This document shows, one piece after another, positions 27,601-36,220 of a DNA stretch of 64,000 nucleotides. The notes under the pieces were generated by a model. The model was not told the origin of the DNA. It saw only the letters and a list, made by a program, of their open reading frames with translations, and made no database searches. Each line of letters begins with the position of its first letter. Within the stretch, counting starts at the first letter, position 1. This DNA comes from Leptospira yanagawae serovar Saopaulo str. Sao Paulo = ATCC 700523. GTDB taxonomy: Bacteria > Spirochaetota > Leptospiria > Leptospirales > Leptospiraceae. The translations under genes were made by a program, and so were the position numbers. The stretch lies in the NCBI RefSeq assembly GCF_000332475.2, contig NZ_AOGX02000013.1, forward strand, positions 124,001-188,000, read 5' to 3'.

Positions 27601-28360
27601 CAGCCGAACTTTCTGTCCCAGATCCAAAATCAAAATCATCCGAAGATGATTGTGGTTCATCAGCTCCACCATCAAAACCAGCGAACAGATCTTCGTCGGT
27701 CGTTTTAGGAGTGGAATCGTCATCTCCTCCTAAATTCGAAAAAGGATCATCACCAATCTCAACTGGCTTTGTTTCCTCAATGGGAGCTTCATCAATGGCA
27801 TCTAAATTGGCAAATGGATCATCACTGGCCAGAGCACCTGTGTCGCTTGGGGAACCAAGATTTGCAAATGGATCGGTTCCTTCTACTTCTTCGGACGAAG
27901 CAAAAGGATCCTCCTCGTTTGTTAGGTCTGTGGTCGGTGTATCCATTCCAAAATCATCAAAATCGGAAGGTTCCTCTGCAGTAGGTTCTTTTGGTTTCGG
28001 GGTATCTTCCCCTAATAGTTCATCTAAATCGATGCCGTCATCTTCTTCGGGTTGGGAGCTGGAAAGTTTTGGTGGGCCAAAATCATCATCTTCATCCAGG
28101 CCAGCAAATGGATCTGAGTTGTCAGTTGAGCCTGCGTCATCCCCACCGAAATCATCAGGAAGGGCATCGTTTGTTTCCTCATCGGAAGCTTCTGGTTCAT
28201 CCGTTCCAGAAAAGGGATTTGTATAACCGAGTTTTTCGCGTAGGACCTTTGCCATCGGATTGAGTTCTTCCGAGGACATAGGATTTTTATTGAGAGCCGA
28301 AAACATCGTCTCGATTTGTTTGATTTCTTCCGGACTCAATTTATCTTGCGGCTCAGCCAT
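24689..28360 (-). CDS. Large TPR membrane protein with DPF repeats; candidate periplasmic flagellar collar protein (FlcA-like)
   Basis: A 1223-residue protein in three parts. Residues about 40-400 are acidic, Ser/Pro/Gly-rich and contain about twelve copies of a D-P-F-[AGS]-x-[LMF] motif. Residues about 415-500 form a compact helical region. A single TM helix lies near 530-555, and the rest is helical with TPR-like repeats. With one TM, the repeat tail should be cytoplasmic and the TPRs periplasmic. This layout resembles the TPR-containing flagellar collar protein FlcA of spirochaetes. I infer that role from architecture only. Antisense frames are also open across the repeats because of biased composition. 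Confidence 0.7.
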   Translation of the reverse strand: MAEPQDKLSPEEIKQIETMFSALNKNPMSSEELNPMAKVLREKLGYTNPFSGTDEPEASDEETNDALPDDFGGDDAGSTDNSDPFAGLDEDDDFGPPKLSSSQPEEDDGIDLDELLGEDTPKPKEPTAEEPSDFDDFGMDTPTTDLTNEEDPFASSEEVEGTDPFANLGSPSDTGALASDDPFANLDAIDEAPIEETKPVEIGDDPFSNLGGDDDSTPKTTDEDLFAGFDGGADEPQSSSDDFDFGSGTESSAGDDPFADMGSTPSDSDPGAGFGEDPFASLDTPSSSVSGDDPFGDLSTPSSSSESSFGDDPFADMGSSTPSSGDSGFGDDPFGNMDSPAQSSRESEPADIGGGFDDPFGDLGVGMEPPSLDDDLAAPSFDDLAPSIDDMPVSSMDDFGGNDEGPGGFEEDLMSLGKEDEPDESLEANLTDEELAVIQSELLRYPPKLRRTIIDTIVNQRIPVRNQKEIIELIKAQQKPEDIASFLSGLLGERVELSDSSGKFAADGVPIIASKDAYTKEGAARKRELIRRTILSSAAAIFLVFGIVTLWKYVIVPYRAKAQYALGLEKIEEFSYETDALEKKKLLADAENYFIKGEEIFPHNLEFLNKYCMAYTKAGLYERAFEKCFGKVEPDFGYEAEDKEHKRAWENRKEVPNISFAKKTEWNDAGVETAGRRPLPELAFYLTSQDKVPRKVLKAGAYIASRLKYNVHDIDTYIALGTFHSFHRKDFIEVPPGSNRKKYKNDHLAIEYFKRVFTDGGDPDNVDAIAGIAKIFYNKQEFGTAVKYYNDIIEKYPKNPIGHGGILSTYIEMWKRDKNPQYVLNHHRQVRNALNIEDELSLFVLAKLASFYIDLDSEEVRIKYNINPEDQVTGMEIDDNVEYLLNIAYGKDGGSKFAEGYYQRARFYFKKEEAARALKQLELASTYDIRHYLAVLLMAEYYIQTENYDEAVKLLRESDDRYQNYRDRLGERDEDETLLEGSPGRISFNLGKIQFLEAAGINKTDNIREFPGKKIYPERSIGTLSYEEKERRNGLFMARESFLAALDRDITKDPKIVRECYYYLGWIDYNHGDFAQSLDFWAELPEEDIYNNPTLLFGKGNAFYYTRQYNAALGNYLKLKDDFELKEQSLGRIDTENSDHREVYETLTALYNNIGAVYEKKQDTINALKYYWKAMETARKIGSVSEIANSNKDLVFARAKLDREPLLEDWLAPTLDRLAQIKK

Positions 28361-28515
28361 GCGAAGGTCTATTCCTAATGAATTATCGGCCCCTTCTGAA
28401 AATGACAGAATATTTTTTTTATTATGTCAGATCGTTCTAAGAGAAAAAAACCTTTCACTCTCTTTTTTCAATCCTGCCGAAAATAAAAACAAAGGACTTT
28501 AGAGACGATCAAATC
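28361..28515. promoter_or_regulatory. Divergent promoter region between the TPR gene and the glycogen-binding-domain gene
   Basis: This AT-rich 155-bp gap must hold promoters for both flanking genes. A TATTTTTTTTATTATGTC stretch near 28411-28428 could supply -10 elements. I see no operator that I can name. Confidence 0.35.
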
Positions 28516-29394
28516 ATGTTGCAATCCAAATTCATCCGAATCGCCCTCATTTTACTCTTTTTGACAGGTATTGGAATTTTTGCCGACGAAGGGATGGATT
28601 GGATAGGTAGTTTTTCCTCAGGCGAACTCGAAATGTCAGATGAAACCGAAGACCAGGACACGGTGTATTACCTCTGGCAGCTAGAAAGTTTAAAGAAAAA
28701 CATCGCCCCACGTTACATCCGTTATCTTGATGTAGAATCCTATGTTTCCAGTGGGAATCTGATGCACCGCGGGATTTTATTTACCTACAATGGCCTAAGA
28801 GACGAATCCGTGGAAATCTGTGGTAGTTTCAACCATTGGGAGTGTGCCGAAATGAAACGTAACCAATACGGGATTTATTATACGGTGATTGAACCTAACC
28901 AAATCAAAGAAAACTACGAAGAGGATCCTGTTTACGAATATAAATTCAGAGTGAATGGGCTTCTCACCTATGACCCAGAAAACTTTGATAAGGTGGAAGA
29001 TGGATCTGGTTCTTTTTATTCAAGATTTGTATTGGAATCCAAAGACACTGACCGCCAAACGAAAACGATGGTATTAGAAGATTCCGAAAACGAAGAAAGA
29101 GACTTACGCACCGTAAAATTCCAAATTTATTTGCCAAATGCAGAAGTGGTACGAGTGGTTGGAAATTTCAATGACTGGAACCCAGAACACGATTTTTTGA
29201 AAAAAGACAGAAAGGGTGTCTTCACATTAGAGAAAAAACTCCTACCAGGTGAATACCATTACCAATTCATCGTGGATGGGGAAACCATGCTTGATACCTA
29301 CAACCCAACTACGAATATAAAAGTAGATACCAATGAATCGGTTTCATCGTTAATTGTCCCAGAAAGGAATTATGCCTTAGAACGCAAAATGTGA
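28516..29394 (+). CDS. Exported protein with two glycogen-binding (CBM48/AMPK-type) domains
   Basis: A 292-residue protein with a signal peptide (cleavage near GIFADEG, about residue 24), an acidic linker, and two beta-sandwich domains of the isoamylase-N/AMPK glycogen-binding type. Their signatures are VEICGSFNHWECAEM (about 100-115) and VRVVGNFNDWNPEHDF (about 212-227), each followed by a YEYKF/YHYQF strand. Such domains bind alpha-glucans, but they also serve as adaptors. No catalytic domain is present. Being divergent from the collar-like TPR gene, it may instead be a periplasmic partner of that protein. Confidence 0.78.
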   Translation: MLQSKFIRIALILLFLTGIGIFADEGMDWIGSFSSGELEMSDETEDQDTVYYLWQLESLKKNIAPRYIRYLDVESYVSSGNLMHRGILFTYNGLRDESVEICGSFNHWECAEMKRNQYGIYYTVIEPNQIKENYEEDPVYEYKFRVNGLLTYDPENFDKVEDGSGSFYSRFVLESKDTDRQTKTMVLEDSENEERDLRTVKFQIYLPNAEVVRVVGNFNDWNPEHDFLKKDRKGVFTLEKKLLPGEYHYQFIVDGETMLDTYNPTTNIKVDTNESVSSLIVPERNYALERKM

Positions 29395-29475
29395 AAAATC
29401 CTTTTATCAAATTAAGTTTTGAAGAAGAGATAATCATATTATAACAAATAGTAAAGTGCCTTTATACGAATCGAT

Positions 29476-30222
29476 TTACGGAATTGATTTAAAAGGGTCT
29501 TTCTGTTTCAATAGAGGTTCTGTTAAACTGGAAAGGCTAACCTTTTGATTTCCATTTTGATCGAAATTACTGTCACTTAAATAAATTTCATATGCTGTTT
29601 TAATTTTTGTCCATTCTGAATCTAATATTGAAAACCAAGATGTATCGCGATTTCTATTTTTACTGATCAGATGTTGTCGGAAAGTTCCTTCGTAGGAAAA
29701 TCCAAATCGCTCAGCAGCAATTTTCGAAGGGAAATTTAGCGAATTACACTTCCATTCATACCTTCTGAAACCCAAATCAAAAGCATAATGCAAAAGTAAA
29801 TACAATGCTTCTGTTGCTGCTTTCGTTTTCTTAAGTAAATTAGAAAAATTCAAGTGACCAACTTCAATTGAAGAATTTACTGTATCAATTCGAAGAAATG
29901 ATATAACTCCCACGGCTTTAGAAGTATTTTTATCAATGATTGCATAGAAAGTTGGATCTGTTAGATTTTCTATTCCGGTAATCCATTTTTTATATTCAGA
30001 TATTGTATCAAACGGCCCATAATTTAAATAGGTCCAACATTCTCCATTTTTATCAATAGAATTCGCTTTGTATAAATCGTCCGTATGAATTTCGGAACTT
30101 ATTGGTTCTAACATACAAAATTTCCCGATGATTCCTTTCTTTTCAGGGAAATTTGGTTTTTGCACTTTGTTTAGCAAAAAACCAATAGGTTGACCAAATT
30201 CGTTTATTTCAAAGTGATTCAT
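29476..30222 (-). CDS. GNAT family N-acetyltransferase (RimJ/RimL-like)
   Basis: A 248-residue protein with a GNAT core of the RimL/YjdJ kind. The AVGVISFLRID strand, the IEVGHLNFS strand, the ATEALYLLLHYAFDLGFRRYEWKC helix region and the SKIAAERFGFSYEGTFRQHL acetyl-CoA/acceptor segment all match the family. The substrate is unknown: it could be a protein N-terminus or a small amine. It is more AT-rich than its metK-side neighbours and stands alone. Confidence 0.82.
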   Translation of the reverse strand: MNHFEINEFGQPIGFLLNKVQKPNFPEKKGIIGKFCMLEPISSEIHTDDLYKANSIDKNGECWTYLNYGPFDTISEYKKWITGIENLTDPTFYAIIDKNTSKAVGVISFLRIDTVNSSIEVGHLNFSNLLKKTKAATEALYLLLHYAFDLGFRRYEWKCNSLNFPSKIAAERFGFSYEGTFRQHLISKNRNRDTSWFSILDSEWTKIKTAYEIYLSDSNFDQNGNQKVSLSSLTEPLLKQKDPFKSIP

Positions 30223-30301
30223 TCATTATATCTCATACGATTAAATGTATTTTTGAAGTTTCGTTTGCAGAGAGAGTCGCATAACTCCCGATAAATAAAC
30301 T

Positions 30302-30628
30302 TTATCGTTCCAAAGTGGCTGTCATGGAACCTTTGGAAGAACTCATCCGAGGGTCAGGTCCATAACCTAAGATTCGTTCGTGGATAAACTCTGCATGTTC
30401 TAATTCCCCAGAAAAAACGATGGTTTTTTTACGAGTGTCAACTTCGACAGCGTGTTGGAATGCTTTTTCCCAAGTCATTTGGCAAACATCCATAAGCATT
30501 TCGATGACATACTCGTAGGTATGGTGGTCATCGTCCCACAAAACGACCTTCCAAGGGCCGTCATACCTTCGGGGTTTGATTTCGGTTTCTTCTAATATGG
30601 ATGGTTGGGATGCTCCGGAACCGGTCAT
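30302..30628 (-). CDS. clpS: ATP-dependent Clp protease adaptor ClpS
   Basis: A 108-residue adaptor whose core KVVLWDDDHHTYEYVIEML matches the ClpS substrate-pocket strand (usually L-N-D-D, here W-D-D-D), followed by the AFQHAVEVDTRKK helix and a GELEHAEFIHERI helix. ClpS delivers N-degron substrates to ClpA. clpA is not adjacent here. It is the last gene of a minus-strand run, 16 bases after the transketolase half. Confidence 0.88.
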   Translation of the reverse strand: MTGSGASQPSILEETEIKPRRYDGPWKVVLWDDDHHTYEYVIEMLMDVCQMTWEKAFQHAVEVDTRKKTIVFSGELEHAEFIHERILGYGPDPRMSSSKGSMTATLER

Positions 30629-30644
30629 GACCGAAGCCCTACCC

Positions 30645-31610
30645 TTATTTTTTCTTTTTGGAAATTGCCAGTTCGGCGTGAGAAACTACATCTTTGGCAC
30701 GGAGTCCAAAATAATCCAGTAGTCCACTCCATGTTCCTGATTTTCCAAAACTATCCTTCATTCCAACTTTGATCACAGGTACGGGGAATTCTTCGGATAA
30801 AAGTTCAGAGACTGCAGAACCAAGGCCACCGATGACATTGTGTTCTTCGCAAGTGACAACAGCACCACATTCTTTTGCTTTGGCGATAATTGTTTCTTTA
30901 TCCAAAGGTTTGATGGTTGCCATATTGAGAAGTGTCGCACTGATACCTTTTTCTTTTAATAGTGTCACTGCGGTCATGGCTTCGTTTACCATCACACCGT
31001 TTGCAATGATACAAACGTCTTTTCCTTCTGACATCACTTCTGCTTTTCCAATTTGGAATTTGTAGTTTTCTCTTTCGATGACAGGAATGGCAGGTCGACC
31101 CACTCTCACATAAACAGGTCCTTTGTAATCCGCAATTGCATGGATCACTTGTTTTGTTTCATTGAAGTCGGATGGGCAAATAACAGTCATTTCTGGAATG
31201 ACACGCATAATGGCAAAATCTTCGATACATTGGTGAGATGCACCATCTTCCCCCACAGTGATTCCACCATGAGAGGCTACAAGTTTTACGTTTAACTTTG
31301 GATAAACGACACTGTTTCGTACCACTTCCCAAGCTCGGCCAGATAAAAACATGGCAAAACTGGAGGCAAATGGTACAAAACCAGATAATGCAAGTCCTGC
31401 CGCATGACCAACTAAGTTTTGTTCTGCGACACCAACATTAAAAAATCGTTCTGGGAATTTCTTTTTAAAATCAGCAGTTTTAGTGGAACCAGAAAGATCC
31501 GCATCTAAAACCACCACATCTTGTCTGGATGCACCTAACTCAACTAAGGCTTCGCCGTATGCATCTCTTGTTGCTTTTTTGTCCGCTGTTGATTGGCTAG
31601 GTGCTCCCAT
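30645..31610 (-). CDS. Transketolase C-terminal half (pyrimidine-binding and C-terminal domains)
   Basis: A 321-residue protein covering only the second half of transketolase. It has the Transket_pyr domain ([10 protein letters not shown], the catalytic Glu in [10 protein letters not shown], and GEDGASHQ) and the transketolase C-terminal domain from about residue 195. The TPP-diphosphate-binding N-terminal half (GDG motif) is absent and metK lies where it might be expected. Such split transketolases work as two-subunit enzymes, so the partner should be elsewhere. The start is two bases after the metK stop. Confidence 0.87.
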   Translation of the reverse strand: MGAPSQSTADKKATRDAYGEALVELGASRQDVVVLDADLSGSTKTADFKKKFPERFFNVGVAEQNLVGHAAGLALSGFVPFASSFAMFLSGRAWEVVRNSVVYPKLNVKLVASHGGITVGEDGASHQCIEDFAIMRVIPEMTVICPSDFNETKQVIHAIADYKGPVYVRVGRPAIPVIERENYKFQIGKAEVMSEGKDVCIIANGVMVNEAMTAVTLLKEKGISATLLNMATIKPLDKETIIAKAKECGAVVTCEEHNVIGGLGSAVSELLSEEFPVPVIKVGMKDSFGKSGTWSGLLDYFGLRAKDVVSHAELAISKKKK

Positions 31611-31612
31611 GA

Positions 31613-32779
31613 TTATCCTTTTTTTAAAGCTTCTGCTTTATCAGTTTTTTCCCAAGTGAATGTGCTTCCAGTTCTTCCGAAGTGACCGTAAGCTGCAGTT
31701 TCTTGGTATTTTCTTCCTTTTCCAAGAAGATCCAAACCATCCACAATTCCTTTCGGAGTGAGTTTGAAGTTTGCAAGTACACGTTTTGCAATTTCTTCAT
31801 CAGAAATCGTACCTGTTCCAAATGTATCAACAAGAACAGAAACTGGTTCAGCAACACCAATTGCATAAGCAAGTTGCACTTCACATTTATGAGCAAGTCC
31901 AGCAGCCACAACGTTTTTCGCTATGTAACGGCCCATATACGCAGCTGACCTGTCGACTTTTGATGGATCCTTTCCAGAGAAAGCACCACCACCGTGACGA
32001 CCCATTCCACCGTAGGTATCAACGATGATCTTACGACCCGTGAGACCAGTGTCACCGTGAGGACCACCGATTTCAAACTTACCAGTTGGGTTAATGAAAT
32101 AACGAGTGTTGACGAGAAGTTCTTTTGGTATCATTTTTTTGATACATTCTTCAATCACAGCTTCTTCGATTTGTTTGTGAGTCACACCTGGTTTGTGTTG
32201 TGTGGAGATTACCACTGTATCAACACGTTTAGGTTTTCCGTCTTCGTATTGGATGGTGACTTGTGATTTTGCATCTGGACGAAGCCAATCAATTTTGTTT
32301 GTGTGGCGAAGTTCCGATAAATGCTCTAACAATTTATGTGAGTAATAGAGTGGTGCAGGCATAAATTCGGGTGTTTCTGCGATCGCAAAACCAAACATCA
32401 AACCTTGGTCACCAGCACCTTGTTCTGTATGTAATCCTTCCCCTTCATTTACCCCTTGGGCAATGTCTGGAGATTGAGCATGCACGTGGGAAGAAACCAC
32501 TGCGAAGTCTGCATCAAAGTACATATTGATATCGTTGTAACCAATTTTGCGAATCACATCACGAGCGATTTCTTGGGTGTCAACTTTTCCCTTACTTGTG
32601 ATTTCTCCAGCGATGACAACTAGGTTTGTTGTCACAAGAGTTTCGCAAGCAACACGAGATTTTGGATCTTGGGCTAAATACGCATCGAGAATGGCATCAG
32701 AAATTTGGTCACAGACTTTGTCTGGGTGTCCTTCGGATACGGACTCGGAAGTGAAGATATAGTTTTTAAGAGAGGACAT
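31613..32779 (-). CDS. metK: S-adenosylmethionine synthetase
   Basis: A 388-residue enzyme making S-adenosylmethionine from methionine and ATP. All signatures are present: [18 protein letters not shown] (residues 14-31), [10 protein letters not shown] near 120, the [16 protein letters not shown] phosphate-binding P-loop near 263, and standard length. It sits in a tight minus-strand run between a DUF374 acyltransferase and the transketolase half. No SAM riboswitch was recognised upstream, where only 10 bases separate it from the preceding gene. Confidence 0.97.
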   Translation of the reverse strand: MSSLKNYIFTSESVSEGHPDKVCDQISDAILDAYLAQDPKSRVACETLVTTNLVVIAGEITSKGKVDTQEIARDVIRKIGYNDINMYFDADFAVVSSHVHAQSPDIAQGVNEGEGLHTEQGAGDQGLMFGFAIAETPEFMPAPLYYSHKLLEHLSELRHTNKIDWLRPDAKSQVTIQYEDGKPKRVDTVVISTQHKPGVTHKQIEEAVIEECIKKMIPKELLVNTRYFINPTGKFEIGGPHGDTGLTGRKIIVDTYGGMGRHGGGAFSGKDPSKVDRSAAYMGRYIAKNVVAAGLAHKCEVQLAYAIGVAEPVSVLVDTFGTGTISDEEIAKRVLANFKLTPKGIVDGLDLLGKGRKYQETAAYGHFGRTGSTFTWEKTDKAEALKKG

Positions 32780-32789
32780 ATTTTTTACC

Positions 32790-33542
32790 TTACTTGGTTA
32801 AACTTTCGTTTTTAGGTGGTACGTCAATAGAATTGTCAGGAAAGAGTCCACGCACATAGGATTCCAAAGAAGCGGCATTGGCTTGCATTTCCTGTTCTAA
32901 TTTTTTTGCATACTCGTCGATTTGGCTTTCCGTAAGGCCTTTCGGAACGAGGAAGGGTTTGCCGTACTGGATGAAAAGCCGGGCCCCAAATTTTGGGAAA
33001 AAATGCCGGTCCCAACTTTTGAACACATACGCTCGGTCATAACAAGAATGTAGGTATAAAATGGGAAACCCTGTGAGTGAGGCTGTGACAATGACACCCG
33101 GTTTCACTTCCCTCCTTGGCCCCTTTGGTCCATCCACAGTAAAAATGGGAACAGCCCCTTGTTTCATTTCTTTTAAAATATTCCGAAAGGCACCCGTTCC
33201 TCCCCTGGTGGAAGAACCACGAACCGAACGAAGGCCAGAGCGAGCAAAAGTTTGGTGGATGATCTCTCCATCTTTGGATTGAGATACAAGTGCCACCATA
33301 TCCGCTTTTTTCTTTCGTTTTAAATACTGCGTTGCATGTCGGTACAAAGACAAAGTGGTTTCATGAAAAACGGCAATGATGTAATCCCTTCCTTGTTCGA
33401 TGACCGTTGCTGATTCTTCTGGAATGATGAACTTTTGGTTGCGAATGAATAGATACCAAACTCTCACTATGAAGTGAACAATGTAACTTAAGATGATGTA
33501 TTTGGTTTTGGAATAGGGTTTTTGTTTGTTGTCTGGAATCAA
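32790..33542 (-). CDS. DUF374 lysophospholipid acyltransferase-family protein
   Basis: A 250-residue membrane-associated protein of the LPLAT superfamily, DUF374 branch. It shows an N-terminal hydrophobic segment, IAVFHETTL (in place of the classic HxxxxD motif region), [15 protein letters not shown], and [17 protein letters not shown], which is the hallmark of this branch. The likely role is acylation of a lipid or lipid-A precursor. It overlaps the preceding gene by four bases. Confidence 0.82.
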   Translation of the reverse strand: MIPDNKQKPYSKTKYIILSYIVHFIVRVWYLFIRNQKFIIPEESATVIEQGRDYIIAVFHETTLSLYRHATQYLKRKKKADMVALVSQSKDGEIIHQTFARSGLRSVRGSSTRGGTGAFRNILKEMKQGAVPIFTVDGPKGPRREVKPGVIVTASLTGFPILYLHSCYDRAYVFKSWDRHFFPKFGARLFIQYGKPFLVPKGLTESQIDEYAKKLEQEMQANAASLESYVRGLFPDNSIDVPPKNESLTK

Positions 33543-34231
33543 AAAGAATGGTCCTTACCGATTTCCCATAGGATATCGTTTTCATAAATTTTTACAATTG
33601 GATTGTTTTCGTTTGTAGGTTTATCATGTAACAACGAATAAATCATAGATTTGGCCACATACTCGGCTGGGATCGGTTTGAATTTTTTTAAACCAAGCAG
33701 TCCGAATGGTATAAAGGATCCCACCATTTCTCCAATTTTTTCCCCCATCCGAAATTCACTCCGATCACCAATCAAAAGGGAAGGCCTAAAAATTCCCAAA
33801 AAAGGGATCTTTAGGATTTTGAGTTCGGATTCCAATTCACCTTTTACTCGGTTGTAGAAAATCATAGAATTGGGATCGGAACCCATAGCAGTGATGATAT
33901 AAAATCCTGGAATCTTTTTTTCTTTGGTTTGTCTTGCAGCAAGTAATGGATAATCAAAATCAATCTCACGAAATTGATCTGGACCACCCGCTTTGCCAAT
34001 GGTGGTTCCCAAACAACAAAACACAGCATCAATCCCTTCAGGAATACTTACCTTTCCTGATTGGAAATCATCCCAAGAAGCTTTTACTACTTCAATAGGC
34101 AAATTGGGTTTGGAAGAAGTTTCAAAATTCCTTGCCCAAACGATCACTTTTTTGATTTGAGGGTAGAAAAGAAGTGAGAGTAACACTTGTTTACCGACAA
34201 GTCCTGTCCCACCAAGTAATAAAATTTTCAT
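33539..34231 (-). CDS. NAD(P)-binding Rossmann protein (HTATIP2/atypical SDR-like)
   Basis: A 230-residue protein starting with GGTGLVGKQVL, a Rossmann dinucleotide-binding motif of atypical short-chain dehydrogenases. FCCLGTTIGKAGG and FYIITAMGSDPNSMIFYNRVKGELE segments match the HTATIP2/NAD(P)H-binding group, with a Tyr-x-x-x-Lys-like YNRVK. Substrate unknown. It is coupled by four-base overlaps to the PilZ gene upstream and the DUF374 gene downstream. Confidence 0.82.
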   Translation of the reverse strand: MKILLLGGTGLVGKQVLLSLLFYPQIKKVIVWARNFETSSKPNLPIEVVKASWDDFQSGKVSIPEGIDAVFCCLGTTIGKAGGPDQFREIDFDYPLLAARQTKEKKIPGFYIITAMGSDPNSMIFYNRVKGELESELKILKIPFLGIFRPSLLIGDRSEFRMGEKIGEMVGSFIPFGLLGLKKFKPIPAEYVAKSMIYSLLHDKPTNENNPIVKIYENDILWEIGKDHSF

Positions 34232-34575
34232 TTGATCTCCAAACTTCTTGCAAGCATTGAATCAGTTAAATTGATTTTTTCTAAAAATTGGATTCCTGCA
34301 ATATGATAAATCACGTTTTTGATTTTAGAAGTTTGGGCCCACATAATGGTTCCCTCGAAGAACAATCGTTTTGTGCCCTTGGACCAAACGATACTTCCCA
34401 AAACTTGGGACTCGATTTCATCACTAAGTAAGTCATCCTCACCTAAAAAACAAAGGCCTTCCTCTGAAATATTTCCTAATTTTCCAAATAGAGTAATTCC
34501 TTCGAGGTCCAAATGGACTTCGAACTCGGAAAAATCACCTGGGGAAATTCTAGGAAGCCTTCGCTCACTTTCCAT
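34228..34575 (-). CDS. PilZ-domain protein
   Basis: A 115-residue protein consisting of one PilZ domain. It has the N-terminal basic RRLPR segment and a GNISEEGLCF motif that corresponds to the usual D/NxSxxG c-di-GMP signature. It is a candidate c-di-GMP effector. Its gene starts the ATGA-coupled run with the NAD(P)-binding and DUF374 genes, so it may link c-di-GMP to envelope lipid metabolism. Confidence 0.78.
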   Translation of the reverse strand: MESERRLPRISPGDFSEFEVHLDLEGITLFGKLGNISEEGLCFLGEDDLLSDEIESQVLGSIVWSKGTKRLFFEGTIMWAQTSKIKNVIYHIAGIQFLEKINLTDSMLARSLEIK

Positions 34576-34622
34576 AGCAACAAACTACATAGAATCCTAG
34601 AATTGGAAACGAAAAAAGCAAA

Positions 34623-36089
34623 TCAGAATTGAAAGTAGATGAAAGGAACAGAGTTTTCTGGTGTAGCTAAATTTAAGACAAGGAAAAGGATCGGGTACAT
34701 GGCAAATTCCAAACTGGCGGGAATTTGTTTCCCCTTACCTTTTTCGAAGAGAAAATACCCTACAAAATGTCCGAGGGTGAGAAATCCGATGATCCAAAGA
34801 AAATCCTTCCACATATAGGGCCTTAAATTTCCGGTTTGGAAAAGGAAAATTCCCTTTAAGTGGATCCAAGCATTTTCCCAACTGAGGGACCGAAAAAAAA
34901 CCGCACCCAAAAAGAAAATCGAGTTATTGAGAATATTTTGAAATAACCAAATAGGAACCCGAAGGAAACGAAAGTTTGTGGTGGGAATTGTTTCTTTTTT
35001 GTCCGGAAACCACTCTTTCCAAATCTCTTCTAATACATAAAAAAATCCATTGAGTGAACCCCAAAAAACAAAAGTCCACTGCGCCCCGTGCCATACCCCA
35101 CTCACGAACATCGTAAACCATAAATTGAACTTACGTCGAACAGATGTTACACGGCTACCACCCATCGGGATATAAATATAATCACGTAACCAAGAATTGA
35201 GTGTCATGTGCCAACGACGCCAGAATCCCGATACCGAGGTGGCGATAAAAGGTAAGTTAAAATTGGTAGGCAATTTGTATCCAAGTAACATGGCACTACC
35301 AATTGCCATATCGGAATAACCACTAAAATCGAGATAGACTTGGATTCCGCCGAGTGCAGCGGCAATTAACAACGCATAGGCGTGATGTCCAGCAGGATTG
35401 GCATAAATGGTATCAATGGTAGGCGCAACCATATCTGACAATACAGCTTTTTTAAAATAGCCTAACATAAAAAAACGTATTGCCACACGAAACTCAATGT
35501 CTTCCAATTTTTTGGGTGTATAGAGTTGGGGCATAAACGTCCGTGCCGTGACAATGGGTCCTGCCACAAGTTGAGGAAAAAAACTCACGAATAATGCAAA
35601 ACGAATGAAATCCTTTTCCGCCGGGATTTCCTTTCTGTATACATCGATTGTATAGGATAAAGATTGAAAGGTAAAAAATGATATTCCCGCAGGGAGAATG
35701 ATCTTTAAGATAGGTAAGAATTCATTCCCAAACGCAAAACCAGTGACTGAATTGATCTGATTCGCAACAAAATTATAATACTTAAAGAATCCAAGGATAA
35801 ACACTAAGTTTGTGATCAAACTAAAGAGTAAAAGATAGTACCTCACTCGTTCTCTTGTTTCGTTTGAAAGTTTGATGCCTACGTAATAGTCGATAGCAGT
35901 GGAAAGTAAAATCAAAGCACCAAAACGGTAGTCCCAAGACATGTAGAAAAAATAGCTACTGACTAAGAGGAAGGTATGTAAGATCCGAGTTTCTTTCGTT
36001 TGGTTTGTGAAGATGGCTGGGAAAAGATACCAAACAGTAAAAAAAACAAAGAGAAAGAAGACAAAATATTCAAAATCAGAAAAGATCAA
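34623..36089 (-). CDS. MBOAT family O-acyltransferase (AlgI-like)
   Basis: A 488-residue polytopic enzyme with about 11 hydrophobic segments. The MBOAT hallmarks are PQLVAGPIV, FSGYSDMAIGSAMLLGY, GFWRRWHMTLNSWLRDYIYIPMGG and the catalytic His in VSGVWHGAQWTFVFWG. Such enzymes acylate secreted polysaccharides or other exported acceptors, usually with an AlgJ/SGNH partner. No such partner is adjacent here. It is the first gene of a minus-strand series but is separated from PilZ by 47 bases. Confidence 0.92.
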   Translation of the reverse strand: MIFSDFEYFVFFLFVFFTVWYLFPAIFTNQTKETRILHTFLLVSSYFFYMSWDYRFGALILLSTAIDYYVGIKLSNETRERVRYYLLLFSLITNLVFILGFFKYYNFVANQINSVTGFAFGNEFLPILKIILPAGISFFTFQSLSYTIDVYRKEIPAEKDFIRFALFVSFFPQLVAGPIVTARTFMPQLYTPKKLEDIEFRVAIRFFMLGYFKKAVLSDMVAPTIDTIYANPAGHHAYALLIAAALGGIQVYLDFSGYSDMAIGSAMLLGYKLPTNFNLPFIATSVSGFWRRWHMTLNSWLRDYIYIPMGGSRVTSVRRKFNLWFTMFVSGVWHGAQWTFVFWGSLNGFFYVLEEIWKEWFPDKKETIPTTNFRFLRVPIWLFQNILNNSIFFLGAVFFRSLSWENAWIHLKGIFLFQTGNLRPYMWKDFLWIIGFLTLGHFVGYFLFEKGKGKQIPASLEFAMYPILFLVLNLATPENSVPFIYFQF

Positions 36090-36220
36090 TGGTTTCGCCT
36101 TCTACGTAAAGACCAGAATCATCGAAAAATTGTCTATGTCAATCATTTCGACTTGCAGAACCTTTTCGACTCGCATAAGATTGGTCACTAGTTTTCAGCT
36201 AAAAATAAAAGAGGTAGGAA

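Noticed and set aside
27048..28226. Long open frame (about 390 codons) on the plus strand, opposite the DPF-repeat region
   Set aside because: It is Ser/Pro-rich shadow sequence from the biased codons of the true gene; no start signal or known domain.
32780..32789. SAM riboswitch controlling metK
   Set aside because: Only 10 bases separate metK from the preceding gene, leaving no room for a riboswitch.
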